Positions 1 through 5,462 of a stretch of DNA of 20,163 nucleotides are shown piece by piece. The DNA lies in the IMG/VR virus record IMGVR_UViG_3300005664_000140, positions 1 to 20,163 of that record, one strand, 5' to 3'. Position 1 is the first letter of the stretch. Each line of letters begins with the position of its first letter. This DNA comes from a virus. The position numbers were made by a program, and so were the translations under genes. Under the pieces are notes generated by a model. The model saw only the letters and a list, made by a program, of their open reading frames with translations, was not told the DNA's origin and made no database searches.

Positions 1-423
1 GCGCGAACCGTGGAAAGCATTTGCGGAGTGCTCGAATCGATGCACCAGCGAACCCCGCTCAAGCTAATTTTTCTGGATTACGTCCAGCTGGTCCAATCCC
101 AAAAAGCGTTCCGAGGCGACCGAGTTCGTGAGCTTGATTACATCATCGAGTGCCTCAAGAATCTTGCCAAAGTCATCGGCGCGCCGATAATCCTCGCGGC
201 CCAAAACACAGGCGGCGGCACGGTGAAGAAATCCATCGAGCTGACCATCAAAGGCTCGAAAGCGATTGAGGAAGCCGCGGCCCTCATCATCGGCCTGGTC
301 CGCGACGAAAACGACGCCCCGGATTGCCGAGTCCTCAAGAACCGATTCGGCGGCGCGCGTCCTGTGATTGGCCTAACGTACGACAAGAAATTCGCGAGAT
401 TCACGGAGCCGGAGAAACCATGA
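1..423 (+). CDS. DnaB-type replicative helicase, C-terminal part (5' end outside window)
   Basis: The reading frame is open from base 1 and ends at TGA 421-423, so this is the 3' end of a longer gene. The protein shows the last motifs of the hexameric RecA-fold helicase domain of DnaB/gp4 type. They are a Walker B strand LIFLDYVQLV (bases 64-93), the helix plus strand LKNLAKVIGAPIILAAQ with the sensor glutamine, and GSKAIEEAAALIIGL, which matches the GSGAIEQDADVV-type motif. The C-terminal KNRFGG segment carries the basic residue usually placed near the neighbouring subunit's ATP. The family unwinds DNA at the replication fork using NTP. Its position immediately ahead of the packaging genes suggests that the replication module ends here. 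The last base of the last sense codon begins the ATG of the next gene (ATGA overlap), implying translational coupling. A RadA/Sms-like or recombinase relative is less likely because of the KNRFGG ending. Confidence 0.85.
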   Translation, partial: ARTVESICGVLESMHQRTPLKLIFLDYVQLVQSQKAFRGDRVRELDYIIECLKNLAKVIGAPIILAAQNTGGGTVKKSIELTIKGSKAIEEAAALIIGLVRDENDAPDCRVLKNRFGGARPVIGLTYDKKFARFTEPEKP

Positions 424-812
424 CGATGAGCGAGATTGTTTTGCAGGAATGGGCACTTGCCGAAATTGACGGGAAGCGCAAAGACAGGTCCAGGCCGCAT
501 GACCTCTCGGCACCCACGGGCGGCGACATCGAGGATTGCGAGCTGGCAACGCTTGTCGCGAAAGTCGATAGCGCGTTCTCGGCTTTCCCGGATTTGGGCG
601 ACCGCATGAAAGTTCGAAATTGCCTCATTGCCAAGCACGGACGCGGCGAAGGCTCGGGAATCCCGGCGCATATCGGCCGCGCTTTCGTGGACCACTTCGA
701 TGCCAACATCGCGGTCATCGCTGCGTGGTGGTCGAAGATCCTCGACATGAGGCGAGCCGAAGCTGAGCACAAAAAGAAGCTTCAAGCCCTGCGCAATCGC
801 GAGGAAGCATGA
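420..812 (+). CDS. Hypothetical protein, 130 aa, coupled to helicase gene
   Basis: ATG at 420 overlaps the helicase stop as ATGA, with GGAG at 411-414 five bases upstream; a second ATG at 426 is possible. The product is about 130 residues. It has a polar N-terminus, a middle helix-rich part (ELATLVAKVDSAF through the AFVDHFDANIAVIAAWW region) and a charged C-terminal helix (MRRAEAEHKKKLQALRNREEA) likely to be exposed or coiled. I do not recognise the family. It is the last gene before a noncoding region with a terminator, between replication and packaging modules. In many phages a late-transcription regulator sits at this place, but no helix-turn-helix or zinc site is evident, so this remains positional inference. 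Confidence 0.75.
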   Translation: MTMSEIVLQEWALAEIDGKRKDRSRPHDLSAPTGGDIEDCELATLVAKVDSAFSAFPDLGDRMKVRNCLIAKHGRGEGSGIPAHIGRAFVDHFDANIAVIAAWWSKILDMRRAEAEHKKKLQALRNREEA

Positions 813-815
813 ACA

Positions 816-860
816 ATTTTTGCAAAATTTCGCAAACCATGGAAACCATTTCAAGTTTTT
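816..860. repeat. Phased A/T-tract patch with palindrome TTTTGCAAAA
   Basis: The perfect palindrome TTTTGCAAAA lies at 818-827. A related TTTCGCAAA follows one turn later (828-836), and AAACCAT occurs at 834-840 and again at 844-850. A-runs thus recur at 824-827, 834-836 and 844-846, with T-runs at 817-821, 828-830, 849-851 and 856-860. This roughly 10-bp phasing is the pattern that gives intrinsic curvature or forms a protein-binding array. The patch begins directly after the stop of the preceding gene. Confidence 0.55.
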
Positions 861-873
861 CAGCGTCTAGGTT

Positions 874-901
874 TTCGGGTAGGGGCGTAGCTGCACCCGA
901 A
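874..901. repeat. Inverted repeat, 7-bp arms
   Basis: TTCGGGT (874-880) is matched by ACCCGAA (895-901) with a 14-base spacer rich in G. It has no following T-run, so it is not a terminator. It could be an RNA hairpin or a protein site in the noncoding region ahead of the small terminase gene. Confidence 0.45.
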
Positions 902-914
902 TATCCAAAATTCA

Positions 915-938
915 GTCGTCCATCGTGGCGGCTTTTTT
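915..938 (+). terminator. Intrinsic terminator after the replication-end genes
   Basis: GTCGTC (915-920) pairs with GGCGGC (927-932), using two G-U pairs, around a 6-base loop. Six T follow directly (933-938). The 3' part, GGCTTTTTTGTTGC (930-943), is identical over 14 bases to the 3' part of the terminator at 10831-10856, which supports its reality. It would end transcripts entering from the helicase side before the packaging genes. Confidence 0.55.
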
Positions 939-956
939 GTTGCCGACTTTCACCAA

Positions 957-978
957 GCCCGCTACTCGCCAAGCGGGC
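957..978. repeat. Inverted repeat, 7-bp GC-rich arms
   Basis: GCCCGCT (957-963) pairs with AGCGGGC (972-978) around the 8-base loop ACTCGCCA. No T-run follows. It lies between the terminator at 915-938 and the small terminase start, so it is either a hairpin in the late leader RNA or a binding site for a dimeric protein such as the small terminase. Confidence 0.45.
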
Positions 979-1072
979 AAGATTTGTACCCGACGTAGCA
1001 AGCAAACCAAAGTCCTCTAGCCCCGGAATCCCGATTTTCTTAGGGCAAAACACGGGGGCAATTTTTCCAACC

Positions 1073-1429
1073 ATGAGCGAAACTGGAAATCAGCCAGAAA
1101 ACAGAAAGCCGTGGCAGTTCCAGCCGGGACAATCTGGGAACCCTAGCGGGAGGCCGAAGGGAACGGTTTCGCTGACCAACTTGCTTCGGAAAAAGCTGCT
1201 TGAAGGAACCTGCGCGCAGGACGTGATCGACGCGACGATTCGTGACGCGCTCGCTGGTGATGCCGCTGCCCGAAAGCTGGTCTGGGAGCGCATGGAAGGG
1301 CTTTTAACTCAACCCGTGAACATCAATTTCGCAGGGAAGCCCGCGGACGAACTCACGGACGCCGAACTCCTTGAGATGTCCACCGCGTTGAACGCAAGTG
1401 ACGACGATGCTGACCCAAACGCTGACTGA
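1073..1429 (+). CDS. Small-terminase-like DNA-binding protein (DUF5681-type N-terminus)
   Basis: The start at ATG 1073 is chosen because residues from here on look like a known family: an N-terminal WQFQPGQSGNPSGRPKG stretch (residues 14-30) followed by a helical region (LTNLLRKKLLE). This KPGQSGNPxGRPKG signature is that of DUF5681-type phage proteins, which commonly precede the terminase large subunit and are presumed to recognise DNA. The GRPKG core (26-30) resembles an AT-hook. The C-terminus is acidic (ADELTDAELLEM to DDDADPNAD), which may contact the large subunit. The product is 118 residues, short for a classical small terminase. The gene overlaps the next one by 23 bases (or 32 with the GTG start). 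The in-frame extension to ATG 809 would add 88 residues of non-protein-like sequence and is rejected. The role as small terminase is inferred from family and neighbour. Confidence 0.7.
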   Translation: MSETGNQPENRKPWQFQPGQSGNPSGRPKGTVSLTNLLRKKLLEGTCAQDVIDATIRDALAGDAAARKLVWERMEGLLTQPVNINFAGKPADELTDAELLEMSTALNASDDDADPNAD

Positions 1430-2198
1430 GGCACAACGCGCAGAAGCGCGCCGAATCCTCGCGAACGAAGCGCGGCGGCGAGGGCTTGCACTCCAAACAG
1501 CGGCAGAACTTGCAACCCGCCCGTTGTGGCCGCCGAAGTTTTGCCATCCTCATGCGCGATCGGCATGGGCGTTTGTCCAGCATTTGCGAACGTGGAACGA
1601 GGCCGAGCAAGCCGTTCAGCCGTTCCCCGACAAGGCGTACTTGCGCAAGTGGACGCGGGAATGGGTGCGGTGTTGGCGGCGCGGTCAACCGCTCATCATC
1701 GAGAAGTCCAGGCGGCTCGTAGCATCGTGGCTGTTCCGTGCGCTTGAGCTTTGGGCACTGGGCTTGCGGCGCGGCGATTGGATCATCGCTCACCTGACGA
1801 ACGAAGATGCGGCCGGCCACGTGTGGAGAATTTTCCACCTGTACGACGACCTTCGAAAGCGGTTCCCGTCGTGGAGGCTTGCGATGGCTACGACGTGGGG
1901 AAACGAACTTTCGTACAAGCTCGATTCACTGGCACTCCCGAACGGTTCGAAGGTCGAAAAGCACTACGATGCCGCCGACGCGTTGCAGGGATCGGGATAC
2001 GCGGGAATCACCGCCGAAGAGCTTTCAAAGTACCGCCATCCTTCGGCGTTTTGGAGCCAAGCGGCGTTCATCACGCAAGGAAGCGCGGGCGGCAAAAACG
2101 GCTTCATGTGCGCAATCACGAACTCTGACCCAGATCCGAACTGGCGCGAAATCAAGGACTTTCTGAACGCCCGCGACTTGCTTGGATTTAATTCCTGA
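1407..2198 (+). CDS. Terminase large subunit, ATPase half (separate gene)
   Basis: The 263-residue product matches the N-terminal packaging-motor ATPase of tailed phages. It has a Walker A-like segment IIEKSRRLVASW (about residues 97-108) and, after an interdomain region, a Walker B-like GITAEELSKY (about 200-209) with two acidic residues (204-205) where the catalytic Glu is expected. The family translocates DNA into the prohead. The Walker A loop reads SRRLVAS where relatives usually have a Gly (SRRxGxS). The protein stops at TGA 2196-2198 just after the ATPase domain, and the nuclease domain begins in the next gene with a TGATG overlap. So the subunit is either naturally split or carries a frameshift. 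An alternative GTG start lies at 1398 in the same frame. Neither start has a good ribosome site, and coupling to the overlapping upstream gene is likely. Confidence 0.8.
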   Translation: MLTQTLTEAQRAEARRILANEARRRGLALQTAAELATRPLWPPKFCHPHARSAWAFVQHLRTWNEAEQAVQPFPDKAYLRKWTREWVRCWRRGQPLIIEKSRRLVASWLFRALELWALGLRRGDWIIAHLTNEDAAGHVWRIFHLYDDLRKRFPSWRLAMATTWGNELSYKLDSLALPNGSKVEKHYDAADALQGSGYAGITAEELSKYRHPSAFWSQAAFITQGSAGGKNGFMCAITNSDPDPNWREIKDFLNARDLLGFNS

Positions 2199-3034
2199 TG
2201 GAAGGTATCGCCGTTGCCACACTCGCGAACGGAACGCGGTACATGGCTTCGCATTATTCGTGCGACCCCGAAAAAGACGCGGCATGGGTGCTCAAAAACA
2301 AGCGAGGCGGCGCGCGCGAATGGAACCGCGAGATGGAGCTTTACGAGGATGTTTACGACGGCGAACCCGTCCACTCCGATTACTCCAAAAAACTGCACTG
2401 GCAAGCGGGACCGATTGAGCCAAAGCGAGACTCGATTTACGTAAGCGGAACCGACTGCGGTCAAACTCTGGAACCCGCTCACATCTTGCTGGAAATCTCT
2501 TTCAAGCCGGTCTCAGTCAAAGCGATTCTCGAAGTCTTGCCGGTCGTTGCCGGTGAATCGATGAAGACGTTCGGCCCGGCGATCCTCGACGCCTTGGCAA
2601 ACAGAATTCCCGGCCAGTGGCAATCGGTCGAGCACTGGGCCGACGCGACGGTCACGACCCGCAGCGGAACGAACGGCGAATCCGCACAAGACGAAGCCGC
2701 CAAGGTTGGGCTGAATCTTCGCCAAAGCACGAACGTTTGGGAAGTTCGCAAGTCTGCCGTAACGTGGCTTCTCACCGAGCGAAACGAAAACGACGAACCG
2801 ATTTTCACCCTCGATGCCGCAAGTTGTCCAAGACTCGCTCAAGCACTCGCGGGAGCTTACAAGTACGAAGAAGGCGGCGATGCAACTGGCCCCGGCCGCG
2901 TGATTCGAAAGCCTCTCAAGAATGGCTGGTCACACGTTGCCGACGCGTTCCAATATGCCGCGATAGCCGCCCGAATCCGGCTTAGTGGCGCGAAACAATC
3001 CACCACCCACAAGCGGCGCGGCTCGTGGGCCTAA
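2198..3034 (+). CDS. Terminase large subunit, nuclease half (separate gene)
   Basis: ATG 2198 overlaps the stop of the ATPase gene (TGATG). In this frame a TAA lies at 2189-2191, so there is no longer upstream extension. The 278-residue product has the RNase H-like layout of the terminase C-terminal nuclease. The first acidic site is in SGTDCGQ (Asp about 86), the second in HWADATV (Asp about 149) and the third in HVADAFQY (Asp about 249), the last matching the xxHxxDAxxY ending typical of TerL. This domain cuts concatemeric DNA during packaging; metal ions are expected to be held by these aspartates. It presumably associates with the separate ATPase product. The C-terminus is basic (KRRGSWA). 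The next gene follows after 16 bases, or overlaps if the portal uses the GTG at 2985. Confidence 0.8.
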   Translation: MEGIAVATLANGTRYMASHYSCDPEKDAAWVLKNKRGGAREWNREMELYEDVYDGEPVHSDYSKKLHWQAGPIEPKRDSIYVSGTDCGQTLEPAHILLEISFKPVSVKAILEVLPVVAGESMKTFGPAILDALANRIPGQWQSVEHWADATVTTRSGTNGESAQDEAAKVGLNLRQSTNVWEVRKSAVTWLLTERNENDEPIFTLDAASCPRLAQALAGAYKYEEGGDATGPGRVIRKPLKNGWSHVADAFQYAAIAARIRLSGAKQSTTHKRRGSWA

Positions 3035-3050
3035 CGAAGCACTTTTACCC

Positions 3051-4607
3051 ATGGAATCCTCCACTGCCCGCAGATCGAGACTTGCCAGTAGCCTTATTGG
3101 CTGTCCGAATGAACCGGCAGGGTTCAGCGGGCAATGGAACCTTGGGCGCGAGGCGTACGCGTACCATCTTTTGAACCCGTACCCGTTCTTCCACTTTCAG
3201 GATTGGAAGACCGAGGAACGCGGCCCACTTCCAAAGGCGATGCCGATCGCGCGAGATATTGCGCGAAAGGGCGCTCAGTGGCTTTTCGGTGTTTCACCCG
3301 CGCTCACTGCCGAAAACAAGAAAATCGAGGAAGCGATCAACGTCATATGGCAGCTCAACATGATGCCGCAGCGCATGGTTCGCTTTGCTGAGAATGGCGC
3401 GGTCTGGGGCGGTTACTGCCTCAAATTCAGCTACGACCAAGAAGACCCCAAGAAGGTCACGATTTCAACCCACAACGCCTCGAAGGACTGCCAACTTTTT
3501 TACGATTACCACGACCGTACGCGGCTCTTGATGGCGCGAATCCAGTACCGATACTTCGACGCGGTGAATGGTGATTACTACTGGCACCGCGAGGAATGGA
3601 CGGACGCCGAATTTGTCCAGTACGAGCCGGTGAAGCACGAAAACGCCGCCAACACGATCGAGAACCCGTACGACCTCATCAAAGCCCCGCCAAACGAGAA
3701 GTGGCAGATCCAGAGCCGCGAACCCAACCAGTTTCAGGTCATCCCGGTCCAGTACGTGCGCAACATGGAAACCGAATCCCAGTGGGGCGAGGGCGACTGC
3801 TGGGCGATTTGGCGAGTCCTTGACCGAGTGAACCTCACGTACCACTTGATGGACCGCTCGAACCAGTTCGATTCGGAGCCAAACAAGGTCTACATCGACG
3901 TCAAGGAAGGCCAAGAGTTGGTTGATCGGCCCATGACTCCCGGCGAAGTCGAGAGCGTTGAAAGTTCGAACGACAAGGGCGCAAAGGTCCAGTTATTGGA
4001 GCCAGGCGGCAACCTTCGACCGGCGATGATGGAGTACGCGCGGGAACTCACGCGGCAAATCTACTCGGCTTGCGGCTCGGTGGACATCGATGGCGCGGCG
4101 GTCACGAACAAAGGCTCGATGACGACCGCGGTCATGCACCAAATGTACGCCCCGCTGATTAACACCACTCGCGAAAAGCGGAAGTTGTACGGCGAGGATG
4201 GAATTGCCAAGTTCCTCGAGCTGATGTGCATCGGACTCAAGAATGTCGGGCGCGAACCCGCATTCAGCAGTGTCAACCCTTCGAAGATCGATACCTACAA
4301 CGTGACGACGGTTTGGCCTGACTTCTTCAACCTGACCCCCGAAGAGCGGCAAATCGTAACGCAGACGACGTGCGAGCAATTTGATGCAGGATTCCTGAGC
4401 CGTGAAATGGCGGTCGAGCGAATCGCCTCAATCGAGGGCATAGACAACACCGCACTACTTTTGGAGCAACTAAATGCAGAAAGCGCAAACGAAGACACCG
4501 ACGACGGCGACGACACCGACACCCCCGTCGACCCCGGCACCGACCCCGCCGAAGGAAAGCAAAGCCCCAAGCCTCGAAAGGGCAAAGTCGACACTGGCGC
4601 GGAATGA
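3051..4607 (+). CDS. Portal protein (SPP1 gp6-like)
   Basis: The product of about 518 residues is close in length to SPP1-type portals. It contains the characteristic N-terminal wing region (ARDIARKGAQWLFGVSPAL), the tract around RFAENGAVWGGYCLKFSY, and a C-terminal clip/crown region with YARELTRQIYSACGSVDIDG. Portals form the 12-subunit ring at one capsid vertex through which DNA enters and the tail attaches. The tail end, from about 4490, is very acidic and Thr/Pro/Asp-rich (DTDDGDDTDTPVDPGTDP). That is probably because a second gene is read from the same DNA in another frame. ATG 3051 gives a 16-base gap from the nuclease gene; GTG 2985 in the same frame would add 22 residues. Neither has a clear ribosome-binding sequence. 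Confidence 0.85.
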   Translation: MESSTARRSRLASSLIGCPNEPAGFSGQWNLGREAYAYHLLNPYPFFHFQDWKTEERGPLPKAMPIARDIARKGAQWLFGVSPALTAENKKIEEAINVIWQLNMMPQRMVRFAENGAVWGGYCLKFSYDQEDPKKVTISTHNASKDCQLFYDYHDRTRLLMARIQYRYFDAVNGDYYWHREEWTDAEFVQYEPVKHENAANTIENPYDLIKAPPNEKWQIQSREPNQFQVIPVQYVRNMETESQWGEGDCWAIWRVLDRVNLTYHLMDRSNQFDSEPNKVYIDVKEGQELVDRPMTPGEVESVESSNDKGAKVQLLEPGGNLRPAMMEYARELTRQIYSACGSVDIDGAAVTNKGSMTTAVMHQMYAPLINTTREKRKLYGEDGIAKFLELMCIGLKNVGREPAFSSVNPSKIDTYNVTTVWPDFFNLTPEERQIVTQTTCEQFDAGFLSREMAVERIASIEGIDNTALLLEQLNAESANEDTDDGDDTDTPVDPGTDPAEGKQSPKPRKGKVDTGAE

Positions 4608-4758
4608 CGATGGCGAGATTGTCATCGATGGCCCCGCTGACTCGCTTGTCTTCGTCGGATACCCATTCTCAAAAGCGGACGGTTTCGCGCTTGGCCTGAC
4701 GCATCTCGGGCATGATCCCGTGACCGACTGCGACGTTTTTGAAGCCCGTTCCAAGTAG
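4474..4758 (+). CDS. Small protein overprinted on the portal 3' end, unknown function
   Basis: ATG 4474 is preceded by GGAG at 4463-4466 with a 7-base spacer, one of the better ribosome sites in the window, and lies inside the portal gene. The first 134 bases overlap the portal in another frame. There the new protein is Thr/Pro/Lys-rich (TPTTATTPTPPSTPAPTPP) while the portal is Asp/Thr-rich. The non-overlapping part (about residues 45-94) looks folded: GEIVIDGPADSLVFVGYPF, then GFALGLTHLGHDPVTDCDVF. I do not recognise this domain. Its place between portal and scaffold suggests a head-assembly accessory or minor capsid role, by position only. The flexible N-terminal tail could tether it to a partner. 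Confidence 0.75.
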   Translation: MQKAQTKTPTTATTPTPPSTPAPTPPKESKAPSLERAKSTLARNDDGEIVIDGPADSLVFVGYPFSKADGFALGLTHLGHDPVTDCDVFEARSK

Positions 4759-4765
4759 CAAAACG

Positions 4766-4795
4766 CCGACCTGTGGCGGCTGATCCCACAGAGAC
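4766..4795 (+). promoter_or_regulatory. RNA hairpin element upstream of scaffold (copy 1)
   Basis: CTGTGG (4771-4776) pairs with CCACAG (4786-4791) around the loop CGGCTGATC. It is flanked by CCGAC before and AGAC after. The same architecture, with flanks CCGACCTG and CAGAGAC and loop CGGTTAAT, occurs at 5404-5430 ahead of the capsid gene, but with a different stem. There is no T-run, so it is not a terminator. It lies 7 bases ahead of the scaffold start codon and could control translation or RNA processing. Confidence 0.5.
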
Positions 4796-4801
4796 ACAAT
4801 C

Positions 4802-5347
4802 ATGAGCGAAACACCCACACCACAGACTCCGGCTGTTAACCCGGAAGTACAAGACAATTCAGCGATCCGCGAAATGCGGGCTAAGATCGAGTCCGAGGCA
4901 ACGGCGCGAAAAGCCGCCGAAACCGAGGCCGCCGAGCTGAAAACCCGACTCACGGAAATTGAGCGTTCAAAGCTCGATGAGCTGGAGCGCGTTCGACTTG
5001 AAAAAGAAGACCTCGCGAAAACTTTCGGACAAACCCAAAGCGAGCTTGAGCAGGCCAGGAATGAACTAGGCCAGTTCCAGACGCTTGCTGAGGCTGAATA
5101 CAACCAGCTTCTTGCGACGGTTCCACCCGAGAAGCGCGCGGCCGTTGAAGGAATCGCAGGATCGGGCACATGGGCTGACCGGCTTTCAAAGGCTCGAAGT
5201 GCCATGTCGCTGATCGGCGCGGCTCCCGTGCAAGTCGGAACACCCGGAATGCCGCCAGCATCGGCCCCGACTGTCACGCCAGGAACGCCGGAACCGTTCA
5301 AGTTCGACACATCGAATCCATACGCTGGCACGTACAGCAAGAAGTAA
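4802..5347 (+). CDS. Capsid scaffold protein
   Basis: The 181-residue product has a long, highly charged coiled-coil segment (about residues 20-95: REMRAKIESEATARKAAE, then ELKTRLTEIERSKLDELERV). A Pro/Gly/Thr-rich linker (GTPGMPPASAPTVTPGTP) and a short C-terminal tail (FDTSNPYAGTYSKK) follow. This is the usual build of a phage scaffolding protein, which guides capsid protein assembly and leaves the prohead. Its place between portal and major capsid protein fits SPP1-like head clusters. No protease signature is present in it or nearby, so capsid maturation probably does not need a dedicated prohead protease. Start ATG 4802 has only a weak GAGA upstream, but a hairpin element lies just ahead. 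Confidence in function comes from coiled coil plus context. Confidence 0.8.
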   Translation: MSETPTPQTPAVNPEVQDNSAIREMRAKIESEATARKAAETEAAELKTRLTEIERSKLDELERVRLEKEDLAKTFGQTQSELEQARNELGQFQTLAEAEYNQLLATVPPEKRAAVEGIAGSGTWADRLSKARSAMSLIGAAPVQVGTPGMPPASAPTVTPGTPEPFKFDTSNPYAGTYSKK

Positions 5348-5403
5348 TTTTCTTCCTACTGGCCCCCTTGCGCCACGCCTAAAAGCAAGAGTTCTCGTCA
5401 TCC

Positions 5404-5430
5404 CCGACCTGCGCGGTTAATCGCAGAGAC
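5404..5430 (+). promoter_or_regulatory. RNA hairpin element upstream of major capsid gene (copy 2)
   Basis: CTGCG (5409-5413) pairs with CGCAG (5422-5426) around the loop CGGTTAAT. Flanks CCGAC (5404-5408) and AGAC (5427-5430) are the same as in the copy at 4766-4795. The stem bases differ between copies but both remain paired, which is compensatory change. It sits about 20 bases ahead of the strong ribosome site of the capsid gene. Confidence 0.5.
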
Positions 5431-5448
5431 TCGCCCTTTGACCTTTTT

Positions 5449-5453
5449 GGAGG
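5449..5453 (+). promoter_or_regulatory. Strong ribosome binding site of the capsid gene
   Basis: GGAGG at 5449-5453 lies 9 bases before ATG 5463 and follows a T-run. It is the strongest such site in the window and fits the high copy number needed for the major capsid protein. It also fixes the capsid start. Confidence 0.8.
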
Positions 5454-5462
5454 TTTCTCACT

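Larger units (their letters stand above)
813..1072. other. Noncoding, structured region upstream of the small terminase gene (candidate packaging site / late control region)
   Basis: This 260-bp gap has no convincing gene. It contains, in order, an AT-rich patch with short A- and T-runs phased about every 10 bp (816-860), an inverted repeat (874-880 with 895-901), an intrinsic terminator (915-938) and a second inverted repeat (957-978). The frame of the downstream gene stays open back to an ATG at 809, but the translated extension is a Ser/Pro/Phe/Arg-rich string with no family character. Intrinsically bent DNA and repeats next to terS are typical of pac and cos regions (for example SPP1 and lambda). 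A packaging start site is therefore a reasonable hypothesis, as is a late promoter. I could not identify a clear -35/-10 pair between 939 and 1072. Confidence 0.5.

Noticed and set aside
138-854. Long open frame on the minus strand (238 codons)
   Set aside because: It mirrors the helicase and the 130-residue gene, shows no motif, and no other minus-strand gene is supported. It is a shadow of GC-rich coding DNA.
809-1072. In-frame N-terminal extension of the small-terminase-like gene from ATG 809
   Set aside because: The extra 88 residues are a Ser/Pro/Phe/Arg-rich string without family character and cover a terminator and two inverted repeats; the family signature begins right after ATG 1073.
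2184-2198. Programmed frameshift fusing the terminase halves
   Set aside because: No X XXY YYZ heptamer fits; ATTTAAT would place a stop codon under the slipped tRNA. Termination-reinitiation at TGATG is the simpler reading.
4669-5340. Minus-strand open frame of 223 codons opposite the scaffold gene
   Set aside because: It is Ser/Ala-rich, as expected from the reverse complement of a Glu/Ala-rich coiled coil, and has no ribosome site or motif.
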